Below, one piece after another: positions 8,707 to 17,325 of a DNA stretch of 45,401 nt. Within the stretch, counting starts at the first letter, position 1. Every line of letters starts with the position of its first letter. The stretch is from Alphaproteobacteria bacterium (GTDB taxonomy: Bacteria > Pseudomonadota > Alphaproteobacteria > RF32 > CAG-239): NCBI GenBank assembly GCA_016283295.1, contig JAEEMQ010000009.1, forward strand, positions 96,713 to 142,113, read 5' to 3'. Position numbers and translations under genes: made by a program. The notes beneath the pieces were generated by a model. It was given only the letters and a program-made list of their open reading frames with translations. It did no database searches and was not told where the DNA came from.

Positions 8707-9735
8707 CTAGTCTTCGTCGCCCATAGGTTCGTCTTCGCCAATCATCTCGGTCGTTAAATGGCCGGCATCGGCGCGGATTTTCTTTTCAATTTCATCGGCA
8801 ATTTGCGGATTCTGCTTTAAGAAATTCTTGGCATTTTCGCGGCCTTGACCGATTTTTTCGCCGTTGTAGGAGAACCAGGCACCGGATTTTTCGATAATGC
8901 CGGATTTTACGCCCAAATCGATAAGCTCGCCGGTTTTGGAAATGCCTTCGCCATACATAATGTCGAAGTCGACGGTTTTGAACGGCGGCGCAACCTTGTT
9001 TTTAACGATTTTAACGCGGGTTTGCGAGCCTATAACATCGTCTTTGTCCTTGATGGCGCCGATACGGCGAATATCAATACGCACCGAAGCGTAGAACTTA
9101 AGCGCGTTACCGCCGGTGGTGGTTTCCGGATTACCGAACATAACCCCGATTTTCATACGAATCTGGTTGATGAAGATAATCAAAGTGTTAGAGCGGGCAA
9201 CGGTGGCAGTCAATTTGCGCAAAGCCTGACTCATCAAACGAGCTTGCAAGCCCATGTGCGAATCGCCCATCTCGCCCTCGAGCTCGGCCTTCGGTACCAA
9301 AGCGGCAACCGAATCGACCACCATAACGTCAATGGCGCCGGAACGCACCAATGTGTCGGCAATTTCAAGAGCCTGTTCGCCGGAATCCGGTTGCGAAACC
9401 AACAAATTCTCGACATCTACGCCGATTTTTTTGGCATACGACGGGTCGAGCGCGTGCTCGGCATCAATAAAAGCACAAGTGCCGCCGTTTTTTTGGGCTT
9501 GCGCAATTACGCTCAAAGCCAAAGTGGTTTTACCCGAACTTTCCGGACCGTAAATTTCCACGATACGGCCTTTCGGCATACCGCCGATACCGAGGGCGAT
9601 ATCAATCCCCAGTGAGCCGGTGGAAATCGCTTCAATGTCAATGTTGGTGTCTTGCCCCAAACGCATAATCGAACCCTTACCGAAGGCACGCTCGATTTGG
9701 CTTAAGGCGGCGTCTAACGCTTTATCTTTTTCCAT
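8707..9735 (-). CDS. recA: Recombinase A
   Basis: A 342-residue RecA, the DNA-dependent ATPase for homologous recombination and the co-protease that triggers LexA self-cleavage. Visible features are the N-terminal polymerisation helix ([23 protein letters not shown]), Walker A GPESSGKT at 63-70, Walker B ([12 protein letters not shown]), loop L1 region ([23 protein letters not shown]) and loop L2 ([29 protein letters not shown]). The C-terminus is acidic ([10 protein letters not shown]), which in RecA moderates DNA binding. Length is normal for the family. AAGGAT precedes the ATG. An alphaproteobacterial LexA box lies about 100 bp upstream, so it is SOS-inducible. Confidence 0.98.
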   Translation of the reverse strand: MEKDKALDAALSQIERAFGKGSIMRLGQDTNIDIEAISTGSLGIDIALGIGGMPKGRIVEIYGPESSGKTTLALSVIAQAQKNGGTCAFIDAEHALDPSYAKKIGVDVENLLVSQPDSGEQALEIADTLVRSGAIDVMVVDSVAALVPKAELEGEMGDSHMGLQARLMSQALRKLTATVARSNTLIIFINQIRMKIGVMFGNPETTTGGNALKFYASVRIDIRRIGAIKDKDDVIGSQTRVKIVKNKVAPPFKTVDFDIMYGEGISKTGELIDLGVKSGIIEKSGAWFSYNGEKIGQGRENAKNFLKQNPQIADEIEKKIRADAGHLTTEMIGEDEPMGDED

Positions 9736-9827
9736 ATTTTTATCCTTATAAATAAGTTATTCTGACAATATTTATGATGTATTTTTTGCAAAAACTCAAA
9801 CAAAGAATACATTTATCCGCTAAATTG

Positions 9828-9857
9828 TATATTGTTCTGATTTTGTTCTTTTTGCAA
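9828..9857 (-). promoter_or_regulatory. recA promoter with alphaproteobacterial LexA (SOS) box
   Basis: GTTC-TGATTTT-GTTC at 9834-9848 (GAAC-N7-GAAC on the recA strand) matches the direct-repeat SOS box known from Alphaproteobacteria. On the recA strand it fills the 18-bp spacer between a -35 TTGCAA (9857-9852) and a -10 AATATA (9833-9828), so LexA bound there would block RNA polymerase. The promoter elements are inferred; the box is seen directly. Confidence 0.85.
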
Positions 9858-9928
9858 CAGATATTTGCGCTTGTTCACAAAAAAATTTCGGTGGACGAAT
9901 TTATTGCGGAATATTGTGGAAAAAATAC

Positions 9929-9956
9929 TTGACTTTGGACAAAATTATGTTATTTT
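9929..9956 (+). promoter_or_regulatory. Promoter for the first barrel gene
   Basis: TTGACT, 16 bp, TATTTT, about 45 bp upstream of the ATG at 10003. The -35 is near consensus and the -10 is moderate. Confidence 0.45.
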
Positions 9957-10002
9957 AAAGATAATCAATCACTATTATGACTATTATCAAAATCCCAAGC
10001 GT

Positions 10003-10566
10003 ATGAAAAAGTATATTATTGCGCTTATGGCGCTGGTGTGTTCGTCTGTTTATGCAGGTGACGGTTTTTATGTCGGCGCAGGTGCTGCGTATCAGATTGT
10101 CCCCCTGTTGGACGGTACGACCAATTGCTCATTTGCTCCGGCCGCCGAAGTCGGTTACAACTACGGCAGTTTCGGTATCGGGATCACGGGCTCCTTTAAC
10201 AAGGATATCATGCTCTCGGCTGACGTCAACAGCAAATTTATGTTGACTGAGGAGTTCGGTGTTATCTTCGGTTGCGGTTACGGCGCAGTTCATCGCACAA
10301 CCGAGTGCCATGTCGAAGGCTGCGACTACAAAGTCAGCGGCTTTATCGGCTGGCCGCATGTTAACGTGGGTGTCGAGGTTCCATTTACCGATAATCTGGG
10401 TTTACATCTGGTAGGTGTGATCGGCTACAGTCGCGATAAGTATGACGACTACGGTTACAGCCATAATTACGGCAACTACGACTTCGCTACTCACTCCTAC
10501 TACCGCAGTTACGACGGATGGTGCTTTACCTCGCAGGTGCGCGCTTCGCTTGTTTGGAGTTTCTGA
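10003..10566 (+). CDS. Outer-membrane beta-barrel protein (paralogue 1)
   Basis: The ATG at 10003 gives a proper signal peptide (MKKYIIALMALVCSSVYA, then GDGFYVG), whereas the longer track start adds an unlikely basic leader. The mature 170-residue protein shows alternating Gly/aromatic strands (FYVGAGAAYQ, VGYNYGSFGIGITGSF, IFGCGYGAVH) and ends in Phe (VRASLVWSF), as expected for a BAM-inserted small OmpA/OmpW-like barrel. The next gene is a clear paralogue. No Shine-Dalgarno sequence is visible in the AT-rich leader, unlike most neighbours, and codons favour AAC, TAC and ATC. It has its own promoter and terminator, so is monocistronic. Ligand or function unknown. Confidence 0.8.
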   Translation: MKKYIIALMALVCSSVYAGDGFYVGAGAAYQIVPLLDGTTNCSFAPAAEVGYNYGSFGIGITGSFNKDIMLSADVNSKFMLTEEFGVIFGCGYGAVHRTTECHVEGCDYKVSGFIGWPHVNVGVEVPFTDNLGLHLVGVIGYSRDKYDDYGYSHNYGNYDFATHSYYRSYDGWCFTSQVRASLVWSF

Positions 10567-10573
10567 AATTAAG

Positions 10574-10610
10574 ACCTCCCTCGGGTAATTCCGACGGAGG
10601 TTCTTTTTTT
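10574..10610 (+). terminator. Intrinsic terminator after barrel gene 1
   Basis: ACCTCC...GGAGGT outer stem with an inner TCG/CGA pairing, followed by TTCTTTTTTT. Confidence 0.9.
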
Positions 10611-10632
10611 GGGCGGTGGGGCAAAATAATTG

Positions 10633-10660
10633 TTGTGTTTTGTCGAAATCGTTGTATACT
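10633..10660 (+). promoter_or_regulatory. Promoter for the second barrel gene
   Basis: TTGTGT, 16 bp, TATACT, about 25 bp upstream of the ATG at 10686. The -10 is strong and the -35 weak. Confidence 0.45.
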
Positions 10661-10685
10661 GAAGCAAATCAAATATTATTTGTAT

Positions 10686-11234
10686 ATGAGAAAGGTTGTA
10701 TTATTCCTCTTGCTGTGTGTTGCCGCAACGGCTCACGCACAGGTTGATTTGGGCTCCGACGTCAGGCTTTTTGCCGGTGCCGGACTATCCTATCAGAACG
10801 GTAAATTTTCGAGCTCAGCCGATTTTGACGAGCCGGGATTTATGTTTGAATTCGGTGCCGTTTACAAGCAGTGTGTAGAGATGAACGTTGATTTTTCTCT
10901 GGCAAAGAATTCTGTGATGTCCATCGACATTAACGGACGCACCCCGCTGTATGGTACCGTGAAACTGCTCTACGGAGCCGGCTACGGCTTTGTTTATTAT
11001 GACGGCGTGGCGTATGATGTTGTGACTGCCGACGGCGAAGTTACCCAGGTTACGCAATGCGGAAGTATGGCGTGGCCGCATGCCAATGTCGGCATTTGCT
11101 ACCCCATCAACGACAATATGGAAATGCGTGTTGTGGGCGCGGCCGGCTATTCCGAGAAAGTCTGGCATGCCGAAGATGAAAGCAGCTGGCACTTTACCTC
11201 GCAAGTCAGAGCTTCCGTGGTATGGAATTTTTGA
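10686..11234 (+). CDS. Outer-membrane beta-barrel protein (paralogue 2)
   Basis: The start at 10686 gives MRKVVLFLLLCVAATAHA, a clean signal peptide cleaved before QVDLG; the track's 10518 start runs through the preceding terminator. The 182-residue product is paralogous to the upstream barrel. Both share YGAGYG/GCGYGA, WPHANVGICYPINDNMEMRVVGAAGYS against WPHVNVGVEVPFTDNLGLHLVGVIGYS, and the last strand FTSQVRAS(V/L)VW(N/S)F. The C-terminal Phe supports outer-membrane insertion. As with its partner, there is no visible ribosome binding site before the ATG. A tandem duplication with diverged surface loops is the simplest explanation. Confidence 0.8.
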   Translation: MRKVVLFLLLCVAATAHAQVDLGSDVRLFAGAGLSYQNGKFSSSADFDEPGFMFEFGAVYKQCVEMNVDFSLAKNSVMSIDINGRTPLYGTVKLLYGAGYGFVYYDGVAYDVVTADGEVTQVTQCGSMAWPHANVGICYPINDNMEMRVVGAAGYSEKVWHAEDESSWHFTSQVRASVVWNF

Positions 11235-11247
11235 AAAGAACATGATT

Positions 11248-11288
11248 AAAGAACCTTTGCCGATTGATTTCGGTAAGGTTCTTTTTTT
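11248..11288 (+). terminator. Intrinsic terminator after barrel gene 2
   Basis: AAAGAACCTT / AAGGTTCTTT stem, extended inside by CCGA/TCGG with one bulge, followed by a T run. Confidence 0.9.
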
Positions 11289-11361
11289 ATGTTGTAAACA
11301 TATATGCGGTCTATCTTGACAAGCCCGAAATAATAACCTATGTTAGCGCCAAAGAAAGGAT

Positions 11362-12408
11362 ATGAAAATGGATATAGTATTAACCGGAGACAGACCTACG
11401 GGGCGTTTGCATTTGGGGCATTATGTCGGCTCGCTCAAACGCCGGGTTGAATTGCAAAATAATAATCAGCCGAAAGAAATGTATGTGATGATTGCCGATG
11501 CGCAGGCATTGTCGGATAACTTTGACAATGTGGAAAAAGTACGCAGCAATATATCCGAAGTGGCGCTCGATTATTTAGCCTGCGGGCTTGACCCGGCCAA
11601 AACGACGATTTTTATTCAATCGCAAATCTCGGAATTGTGTGAACTGTCGTTTTATTATATGAATCTGGTTACGGTGGCGCGTTTGCAACGCAATCCGACG
11701 GTAAAAAGCGAAATTCAGCTGCGCGGATTTAAGCAGAGTATTCCGGTGGGTTTCTTTACGTATCCGATTAGTCAGGCCGCCGATATTACGGCATTTAAGG
11801 CCAATATTGTGCCGGTGGGCGAAGACCAGCTGCCGATGATTGAACAAACCAGAGAAATCGTGCGCTCGTTCAATACATTGTATAAAGAGGTGCTGGTGGA
11901 GCCGAAAGCGGTTCTGCCGGAAAACGAAACCTGTTTGCGTTTGCCGGGGTTGGACGGTGCCAACAAAATGAGTAAATCGCTCGGCAACTGCATTTATTTG
12001 GCAGATTCCGCCGATGAAATTCAGCGCAAAATCAAAAGTATGTTTACCGACCCGACGCATTTAAGGGTGGAAGACCCGGGACATACCGAAAATAATCCGG
12101 TGTTTGTATATTTGGATGCATTTTGCCGCGATGAACATTTTGCCGCCTTGTGGCCGGAATATCAAAATCTGGAAGAATTGAAAGCGCACTATCGCCGCGG
12201 CGGTTTGGGTGACACTAAGGTTAAAAAGTTCCTCAACGAGATTATTCAGGAAGAAATCCGGCCGATTCGCGAACGGCGCGAAGAATTAGCCAAAGATTTG
12301 GGTTATATTTTCGATATGCTCAAAAAAGGCAGCGAGCATGCACGAAAAAAGGCGGCTCAGACCACTGATGAAGTCAAAACCGCCATGGGGATTAATTACT
12401 ATAAATAA
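11362..12408 (+). CDS. trpS: Tryptophanyl-tRNA synthetase
   Basis: A 348-residue class I aminoacyl-tRNA synthetase that charges tRNA-Trp. The class I signatures are both present: the HIGH motif as HLGH at about residues 17-20 ([18 protein letters not shown]) and KMSKS at 202-206 ([11 protein letters not shown]). The catalytic fold includes the region [17 protein letters not shown]. The start could be ATG 11362 or ATG 11368; the AAAGGA site is only a few nt from the first and better spaced for the second. The gene stands alone, after the terminator of the barrel gene and convergent with the next gene. Confidence 0.96.
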   Translation: MKMDIVLTGDRPTGRLHLGHYVGSLKRRVELQNNNQPKEMYVMIADAQALSDNFDNVEKVRSNISEVALDYLACGLDPAKTTIFIQSQISELCELSFYYMNLVTVARLQRNPTVKSEIQLRGFKQSIPVGFFTYPISQAADITAFKANIVPVGEDQLPMIEQTREIVRSFNTLYKEVLVEPKAVLPENETCLRLPGLDGANKMSKSLGNCIYLADSADEIQRKIKSMFTDPTHLRVEDPGHTENNPVFVYLDAFCRDEHFAALWPEYQNLEELKAHYRRGGLGDTKVKKFLNEIIQEEIRPIRERREELAKDLGYIFDMLKKGSEHARKKAAQTTDEVKTAMGINYYK

Positions 12409-12414
12409 GCCCGA

Positions 12415-13254
12415 TTATTTTTTGATGAATTTATCTTTGTAAGCCTTTACTACCGACAGGAAATCTATCGGCTCCGACGGGCGGAAGAAGCTCTTGGTTT
12501 TTGCATCGGCGTGGCAGAGCTTGTTGCTGTGCGGCACGGCGTAATCTTTGCTGATTTTTCCCATCGGTCCGCGTAAGCTGAGTGCAAACACCGGCCCGGT
12601 TTCCGGATGCTCGGAATGAATATCCGAACCGTCGGTATATTTGGCGCAAGTCAGCGAGAACTTAAAATCGCGGCGGATGGCATCCATAATCTCGGAACTC
12701 TCAATCAACTTGGCTTGTTCTTCCGGGGATGACGGTGTCATACCGATGAGGTCCATCGCACCATAGCCCTTGGAATGCAGGCCGTTGGCATCAAATTCAT
12801 AAGCCGTGGCCAATGTTTCAACACGATGGGTCGTGATTTCCGGCAACGGTTGATCCTGAACCTTTTTCCGCAGTTTGTGGGCCACAACCGTATTCGGGCG
12901 ATAATCATAAATTTCCAGACGGAACGTAACTTTACCCCAATCAGACGATGAATAGGAATTTTTCTCGTCGGCTACCGGATAACACATATAAAGCATAGCC
13001 TCTCTGGCCGGAGTTTGCTCAGGGTTACGCGAATCTTTTTCCGCGGCATAGCCGATTTTAATCCAGCGAAACTTATTACCTCCTTTGACGGCCACTTTGG
13101 CTTTTTCGCGTAATGCCCGCAATTTTTCCGCAGGGTCGTGTTCGGCGGACGGGAAGGTCTTTTTATTGTCTGCCTCGGATTCCAGCGGTTGCTCCTTCGG
13201 CAACAATGTTTCGCGTTGGATGGTTAATTTGCGCGGTTCTCTGACTTTATACAT
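12415..13254 (-). CDS. Hypothetical protein
   Basis: I choose the ATG at 13254 (MYKVREPRKLTIQRE), which has AAAGGA about 11 nt upstream; the longer 13296 start has no site. The 279-residue protein has no signal peptide or transmembrane helix. A charged N-terminal third (KLRALREKAKVAVKGGNKFRW) leads into a likely globular domain (TFRLEIYDYRPNTVVAHKLRKKV, YEFDANGLHSKGYGAMDLIGM, FALSLRGPMGKISKDYAVPHSNKL). The C-terminus is Lys-rich. I recognise no family. It converges on trpS with a 6-bp gap, and no intrinsic terminator separates them. Confidence 0.7.
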   Translation of the reverse strand: MYKVREPRKLTIQRETLLPKEQPLESEADNKKTFPSAEHDPAEKLRALREKAKVAVKGGNKFRWIKIGYAAEKDSRNPEQTPAREAMLYMCYPVADEKNSYSSSDWGKVTFRLEIYDYRPNTVVAHKLRKKVQDQPLPEITTHRVETLATAYEFDANGLHSKGYGAMDLIGMTPSSPEEQAKLIESSEIMDAIRRDFKFSLTCAKYTDGSDIHSEHPETGPVFALSLRGPMGKISKDYAVPHSNKLCHADAKTKSFFRPSEPIDFLSVVKAYKDKFIKK

Positions 13255-13345
13255 CTGAAAAATTCCTTTCATCAAAACTTTATCAAGATATAACATTTTT
13301 TTGGTTATTTGTCAAATAATTTTATTTGAGAAAGTTAAATTGTGC

Positions 13346-13374
13346 TTGCGTTCAAAATAAAATGGTAATATTAC
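13346..13374 (+). promoter_or_regulatory. Promoter for the HD-domain gene
   Basis: TTGCGT, 17 bp, TATTAC, about 20 bp upstream of the ATG at 13396, with AAGGAG in between. Confidence 0.45.
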
Positions 13375-13395
13375 TGGCGAACAAGGAGAATAAAT

Positions 13396-14208
13396 ATGCT
13401 TAAATTAGCCACGGAATTGCTTTATTTACAGTATAATCAATGTATGGAAGTTGTGAAAGACGACTCTTTTTACAGCTATTATGCCGAGGAAAAAATCCGC
13501 CATTCGATGCAGGTGGCGGGAGCCGGAAATTATTTGTTGCGTCATATCGAGTGGTTTAAGGATAAATCGGAGGAATATCTCGAAATGGTGCGCACGGCGA
13601 TTTTATTACATGATGTTTGCCGTTTTTCCGAAATCGCCGCGCTTTATCACGGTATTAAGCAATATGACCACGGGATTGCCGCTTATGAACTTTTGCAAAA
13701 TACTCCGTTGTTTGAAGATATACGCATTTGCCTGCCGATAAAACATCACGGTCATCTGATTGAGGATTTTTACGCCGATGCCGAATATCAGAATTTGCCG
13801 GACGACGTGAAAAAGGAAGTAGAGCAAATATGCTTTGTGGTACGCGATGCCGATAAAATTGCCAACTTCAATATGCTGGCGCATGAGCCGTATTTTTTGC
13901 CGCTGTTTATGGATATCAAACGCGAGATTACCGAGGAGGATTTGCAAATTTCGGAGCATATTTTGCAAAGTGCCGAGAAGGGGAGTACGGTACCGAAGCC
14001 GTTTTATACTTTGGGCGACCGCGTGGCTTCGCTGCTGTCGTGGTTTGTTGACATCAATTATCGGGCGGCTCTGGATTATTGTGATAAACTGGGGACTACG
14101 GAATGGATTTTTCATACGTTTGAAAAATATTGCGGTAATCAGGAATTTAAGCAAAAATATGTCGCTTTTGTGCGGGATTTTATGAAAAATCATAAATATT
14201 TGCAATAA
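13396..14208 (+). CDS. HD-domain phosphohydrolase
   Basis: A 270-residue cytosolic protein with the metal-binding HD superfamily pattern: His36 (KIRHSMQVAGAGNYLLRHI), the doublet His72-Asp73 (ILLHDVCRFSEI), further histidines in IKHHGHLIEDF, and a distal Asp in VVRDADKIANF. The layout H...HD...H...D is that of nucleotide or phosphoester hydrolases, and the RDADKIANF ending is typical of HD proteins adjacent to (p)ppGpp- or dNTP-type enzymes. The substrate cannot be read from the sequence. AAGGAG precedes the ATG. It is monocistronic and convergent with pyrG across a shared terminator. Confidence 0.8.
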   Translation: MLKLATELLYLQYNQCMEVVKDDSFYSYYAEEKIRHSMQVAGAGNYLLRHIEWFKDKSEEYLEMVRTAILLHDVCRFSEIAALYHGIKQYDHGIAAYELLQNTPLFEDIRICLPIKHHGHLIEDFYADAEYQNLPDDVKKEVEQICFVVRDADKIANFNMLAHEPYFLPLFMDIKREITEEDLQISEHILQSAEKGSTVPKPFYTLGDRVASLLSWFVDINYRAALDYCDKLGTTEWIFHTFEKYCGNQEFKQKYVAFVRDFMKNHKYLQ

Positions 14209-14222
14209 GCGGGTAGAGACGA

Positions 14223-14253
14223 AAAAAGCGCAACCTTGAGAGTTGCGCTTTTT
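14223..14253. terminator. Bidirectional terminator between HD gene and pyrG
   Basis: 12-bp perfect stem AAAAAGCGCAAC / GTTGCGCTTTTT with a 7-nt loop between convergent genes. Confidence 0.9.
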
Positions 14254-14268
14254 CGTATCCGTATTTTG

Positions 14269-15921
14269 TTATACCAGGCGGGAGTTGTCGATGGCCGCTT
14301 TAATGAAGGCCACAAACAACGGGTGCGGGGCAAACGGGCGCGATTTCAGCTCCGGATGGAATTGTACGCCGATAAACCACGGATGGTCCGGGTGCTCGAC
14401 GATTTCCGGCAACGCGCCGTCCGGAGAAGTGCCGACAATCGCCATACCGGCTTTTTGCAACATATCCTTATATTTGATGTTCACTTCGTAGCGGTGACGA
14501 TGGCGCTCGGAAATTTTATCGGTGCCGTAAATCTGTGCAACCTTGGAATTCGGTTTCAAAATGCAATCATAAGCTCCCAGACGCATGGTGCCGCCCAAGT
14601 CGCCGTCTTTGTGGCGGATTTGTTTGGCGCCGTCTTTATCCCATTCGGTCATCAGGCCGATAACCGGCTCACAATTCTCGTCAAGCTCGGTGGTGTTGGC
14701 GTTTTTAATGCCGCACAAATTACGCATGGTTTCGATGACTGCCATCTGCATACCGAAGCAAATTCCCAAAAACGGCACTTTATTTTCACGCGCATACTGA
14801 ATGGCGTTAATCATGCCTTGGGTGCCGCGCAAACCGAAGCCGCCCGGAACCAGAATGGCGCTGACGTCATTGAGCATTTCGGCCGGGTCTTTGGTTTCGA
14901 GCGCTTCCGAATCTATCCACTTGATTCGTACTTTGTATTTGTTGGCAATACCGCCGTGAATCAGGGCCTCGTTCAAAGATTTGTAAGCTTCCAGCAACAT
15001 CATATATTTGCCGACGACGGCGATTCTGACTTCGCCTTCCGGCGCGCGCAAAATGTCGATGATGTTCTGCCATTTGCTCAAGTCGGTCGGCTTGGTATAA
15101 TCAAGGTTGAAGTGTTTGCATACCTGGCGGTCCATACCCTCGGCAGAATAGGCGAGCGGCACCTGATAAATGCTGGCGGCATCCATCGCCGTAATCACGT
15201 TTTCTTCGCGAATATTGCAGAACAGCGCCAGTTTTCTCTTTTCGTTTTCCGGGATGGCCATCTGGGTACGGCAGAGAATCATATCCGGCTGAATACCGTA
15301 TTCCTGCAATTTTTTAACCGAGTGTTGTGTCGGTTTGGTTTTGAGTTCGCCGGCAGTTGGAATATACGGCAACAATGTCACATGTATGAACATGGTGCGC
15401 TCGCGTCCGAGTTCGTAGGCAATTTGGCGGATGGTTTCCAGATACGGCTGGCCTTCGATATCGCCGACGGTACCGCCGATTTCGCATAAAACAAAGTCTT
15501 CGTCAGTGATGTCGGAGAGAATAAAGTCTTTAATTTCGTTGGTAACGTGCGGAATTACCTGAATGGTGGAACCTAAGTAAAAACCGCGGCGCTCTTTTTC
15601 GATAACGCGCTGATAAATTTTGCCGGTGGTAATGCTGTCGGTGCGTTTGGCCGGTACGCCCGAAAAGCGCTCGTAATGCCCTAAGTCCAAATCCGCCTCG
15701 GTGCCGTCGTCGGTTACGAAAACTTCGCCGTGTTGGCACGGGTTCATGGTCCCCGGGTCAACGTTTAAATACGGGTCGAGTTTGCGCAATCTGACTTTAT
15801 AGCCGCGAGCTTGCAAAATCGCCGCCAAAGAGGCCGAAGCCAAGCCTTTACCAAGCGATGATACCACACCGCCGGTTATGAAAATAAACTTTGAATTCGG
15901 ATTTAATGTATATTCAGACAT
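14269..15921 (-). CDS. pyrG: CTP synthase
   Basis: A 550-residue CTP synthase, which aminates UTP to CTP with glutamine as the ammonia donor, the last step of pyrimidine nucleotide synthesis. The N-terminal synthetase domain begins with the P-loop-like [16 protein letters not shown] and includes [27 protein letters not shown]. The C-terminal class I glutamine amidotransferase has the nucleophile elbow [14 protein letters not shown] and the His/Glu end [14 protein letters not shown] use the ATG at 15921; a GTG one codon earlier (15924) is equally possible given AAGGAA. It lies downstream of secG, with a hairpin between them. Confidence 0.98.
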   Translation of the reverse strand: MSEYTLNPNSKFIFITGGVVSSLGKGLASASLAAILQARGYKVRLRKLDPYLNVDPGTMNPCQHGEVFVTDDGTEADLDLGHYERFSGVPAKRTDSITTGKIYQRVIEKERRGFYLGSTIQVIPHVTNEIKDFILSDITDEDFVLCEIGGTVGDIEGQPYLETIRQIAYELGRERTMFIHVTLLPYIPTAGELKTKPTQHSVKKLQEYGIQPDMILCRTQMAIPENEKRKLALFCNIREENVITAMDAASIYQVPLAYSAEGMDRQVCKHFNLDYTKPTDLSKWQNIIDILRAPEGEVRIAVVGKYMMLLEAYKSLNEALIHGGIANKYKVRIKWIDSEALETKDPAEMLNDVSAILVPGGFGLRGTQGMINAIQYARENKVPFLGICFGMQMAVIETMRNLCGIKNANTTELDENCEPVIGLMTEWDKDGAKQIRHKDGDLGGTMRLGAYDCILKPNSKVAQIYGTDKISERHRHRYEVNIKYKDMLQKAGMAIVGTSPDGALPEIVEHPDHPWFIGVQFHPELKSRPFAPHPLFVAFIKAAIDNSRLV

Positions 15922-15947
15922 CACGATTTTTCCTTATAAAATGGTTT

Positions 15948-15985
15948 AAAAAAGTGACAAAGGCACTTAACGGATTAAGTGCCTT
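15948..15985 (-). terminator. Hairpin between secG and pyrG
   Basis: AAGGCACTTA / TAAGTGCCTT, a perfect 10-bp stem with a 6-nt loop. On the minus strand it is followed by TGTCACTTTTTT, so it probably terminates or attenuates secG transcripts before pyrG. Confidence 0.7.
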
Positions 15986-16010
15986 ATGTCAATTCGATTT
16001 CTCAATTTTC

Positions 16011-16364
16011 TTACTCCGCTACCGGTACTTGCGGCTCTTGCGGGGCCGGCTCAGGGGCTGCCGGTTGCTCCGGTTGCGAGGTCGGCAGAGAGGATTCTAC
16101 CACATCTTCCGCAATAGAGGTCTTTTGGACTTCGGCGCGGCTGAAATAAATGGAAATTGCCATGCTCAACGCAAAAAACAACGTAGCCAATATAGCCGTG
16201 ATTCGGGTCAAAATGTTACCTTTGCCGCGGGCACTGATTAAGCCGCCGATGCCGTCGCCGCCGCCCAAACCGCTGAGGGCGCCGCCGTTGGAACGTTGCA
16301 TCAAAATGACGGCTACCAGGAAAATGGCAACGATTAACTGTAAAACTAACAATACGGAACTCAT
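16011..16364 (-). CDS. secG: Preprotein translocase subunit SecG
   Basis: A 117-residue small membrane protein of the SecYEG translocon. It has the standard two transmembrane helices: VLLVLQLIVAIFLVAVILMQ at the N-terminus and ILTRITAILATLFFALSMAISIYF in the middle. The connecting loop is the conserved SecG loop, QRSNGGALSGLGGGDGIGGLISARGKGN. The C-terminal tail is Pro/Glu/Gln-rich (QPEQPAAPEPAPQEPQVPVAE), a common extension in Alphaproteobacteria. Good AAAGGA site. It lies 14 bp downstream of tpiA and shares its operon. Confidence 0.95.
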   Translation of the reverse strand: MSSVLLVLQLIVAIFLVAVILMQRSNGGALSGLGGGDGIGGLISARGKGNILTRITAILATLFFALSMAISIYFSRAEVQKTSIAEDVVESSLPTSQPEQPAAPEPAPQEPQVPVAE

Positions 16365-16378
16365 CTGTTTATCCTTTC

Positions 16379-17137
16379 TTATTTGGTTGCGTTAATGGCA
16401 ATATTGATAAAATCTTCGGCTTTTAAGCTGGCACCGCCGATTAAGGCACCATCAACATCCGGAAGCGAAAGCAATTCCGCCGCGTTGGACGGTTTAACCG
16501 AACCGCCGTAAAGAATCCGCATTTTGTTGGCGGTTGCTTTGCCCAATTTTTTGGTCAGAGCCTTACGGATGGCTGCGTGCACTTCTTCAACATCGGCCGC
16601 GGTAGGGGTTTTGCCGGTACCGATGGCCCAAATCGGTTCATAAGCGATGACCGTATTCTGAGCGGTTGCATCATCAGGTACCGAACCGTTGATTTCTTTT
16701 TGGCAGACTTTGATGGTTTTGCCGGCATCGCGTTCCGCACCGGTTTCGCCGATGCAAATAACCGTGCGTAACCCGGCTTGGTGTGCCGCAACGGCTTTTC
16801 TGCAGATTAATTCATCGGATTCAAAATGATCGACTCGTCTTTCCGAGTGCCCGATAATGGTATATGTGCAACCCAAGTCAGTCAGCATCAGCGGACTGAT
16901 GTCACCGGTATGCGCGCCATTTACCATAAAATGAACATCTTGCGCACCCAAAGCGATTTTAGTACCGCGCAAGCACTTCTTGATGAGCCCGAGCAAGGTG
17001 AACGGCGGACAAATCAAAAAATCACAATCAAACTTATCGGCCTTAACTTTTGCGGCCACCTCTTTTGCCAAAGCAATACCTTCTGCCTGCAGACAATTCA
17101 TCTTCCAGTTTCCGGCAATCAATTTTTTACGAACCAT
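16379..17137 (-). CDS. tpiA: Triose-phosphate isomerase
   Basis: A 252-residue TIM-barrel enzyme that interconverts dihydroxyacetone phosphate and glyceraldehyde 3-phosphate in glycolysis and gluconeogenesis. All catalytic elements are present: Lys12 in AGNWKMN, the His in TIIGHSERR, the Glu in AYEPIWAIGTG and the phosphate-binding ILYGGSVKPSNA plus DGALIGGASL near the end. GAGGT lies upstream of the ATG. The tpiA-secG-pyrG order and the divergent ppiD-type gene are a conserved alphaproteobacterial neighbourhood. The 188-bp divergent spacer contains a TATAAT at about 17241 in the rightward direction but no convincing -35. Confidence 0.97.
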   Translation of the reverse strand: MVRKKLIAGNWKMNCLQAEGIALAKEVAAKVKADKFDCDFLICPPFTLLGLIKKCLRGTKIALGAQDVHFMVNGAHTGDISPLMLTDLGCTYTIIGHSERRVDHFESDELICRKAVAAHQAGLRTVICIGETGAERDAGKTIKVCQKEINGSVPDDATAQNTVIAYEPIWAIGTGKTPTAADVEEVHAAIRKALTKKLGKATANKMRILYGGSVKPSNAAELLSLPDVDGALIGGASLKAEDFINIAINATK

Positions 17138-17325
17138 TTAAAACCTCTTTTTCATAAAATCAATAAAACTTGCATCTTTTTAGCATACTAAAAAATATTT
17201 TTCTACAAAAAAAACAGATTACTCCCTGTTTTATTCTGTTGTATAATTCAATTTAAAAATTGCAATCGCAAATTATGTATTTATAATGAGCAAAAAACTG
17301 AAATTTTAAAATAGGAAACAAAGGA

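Noticed and set aside
8845-9615. 256-aa ORF on the plus strand
   Set aside because: Antisense shadow of recA.
9865-10002. N-terminal extension of the first barrel protein
   Set aside because: It covers the promoter region and hides the signal peptide that begins at 10003.
14236-15489. 417-aa ORF on the plus strand
   Set aside because: Antisense shadow of pyrG, whose catalytic motifs are all clear on the other strand.
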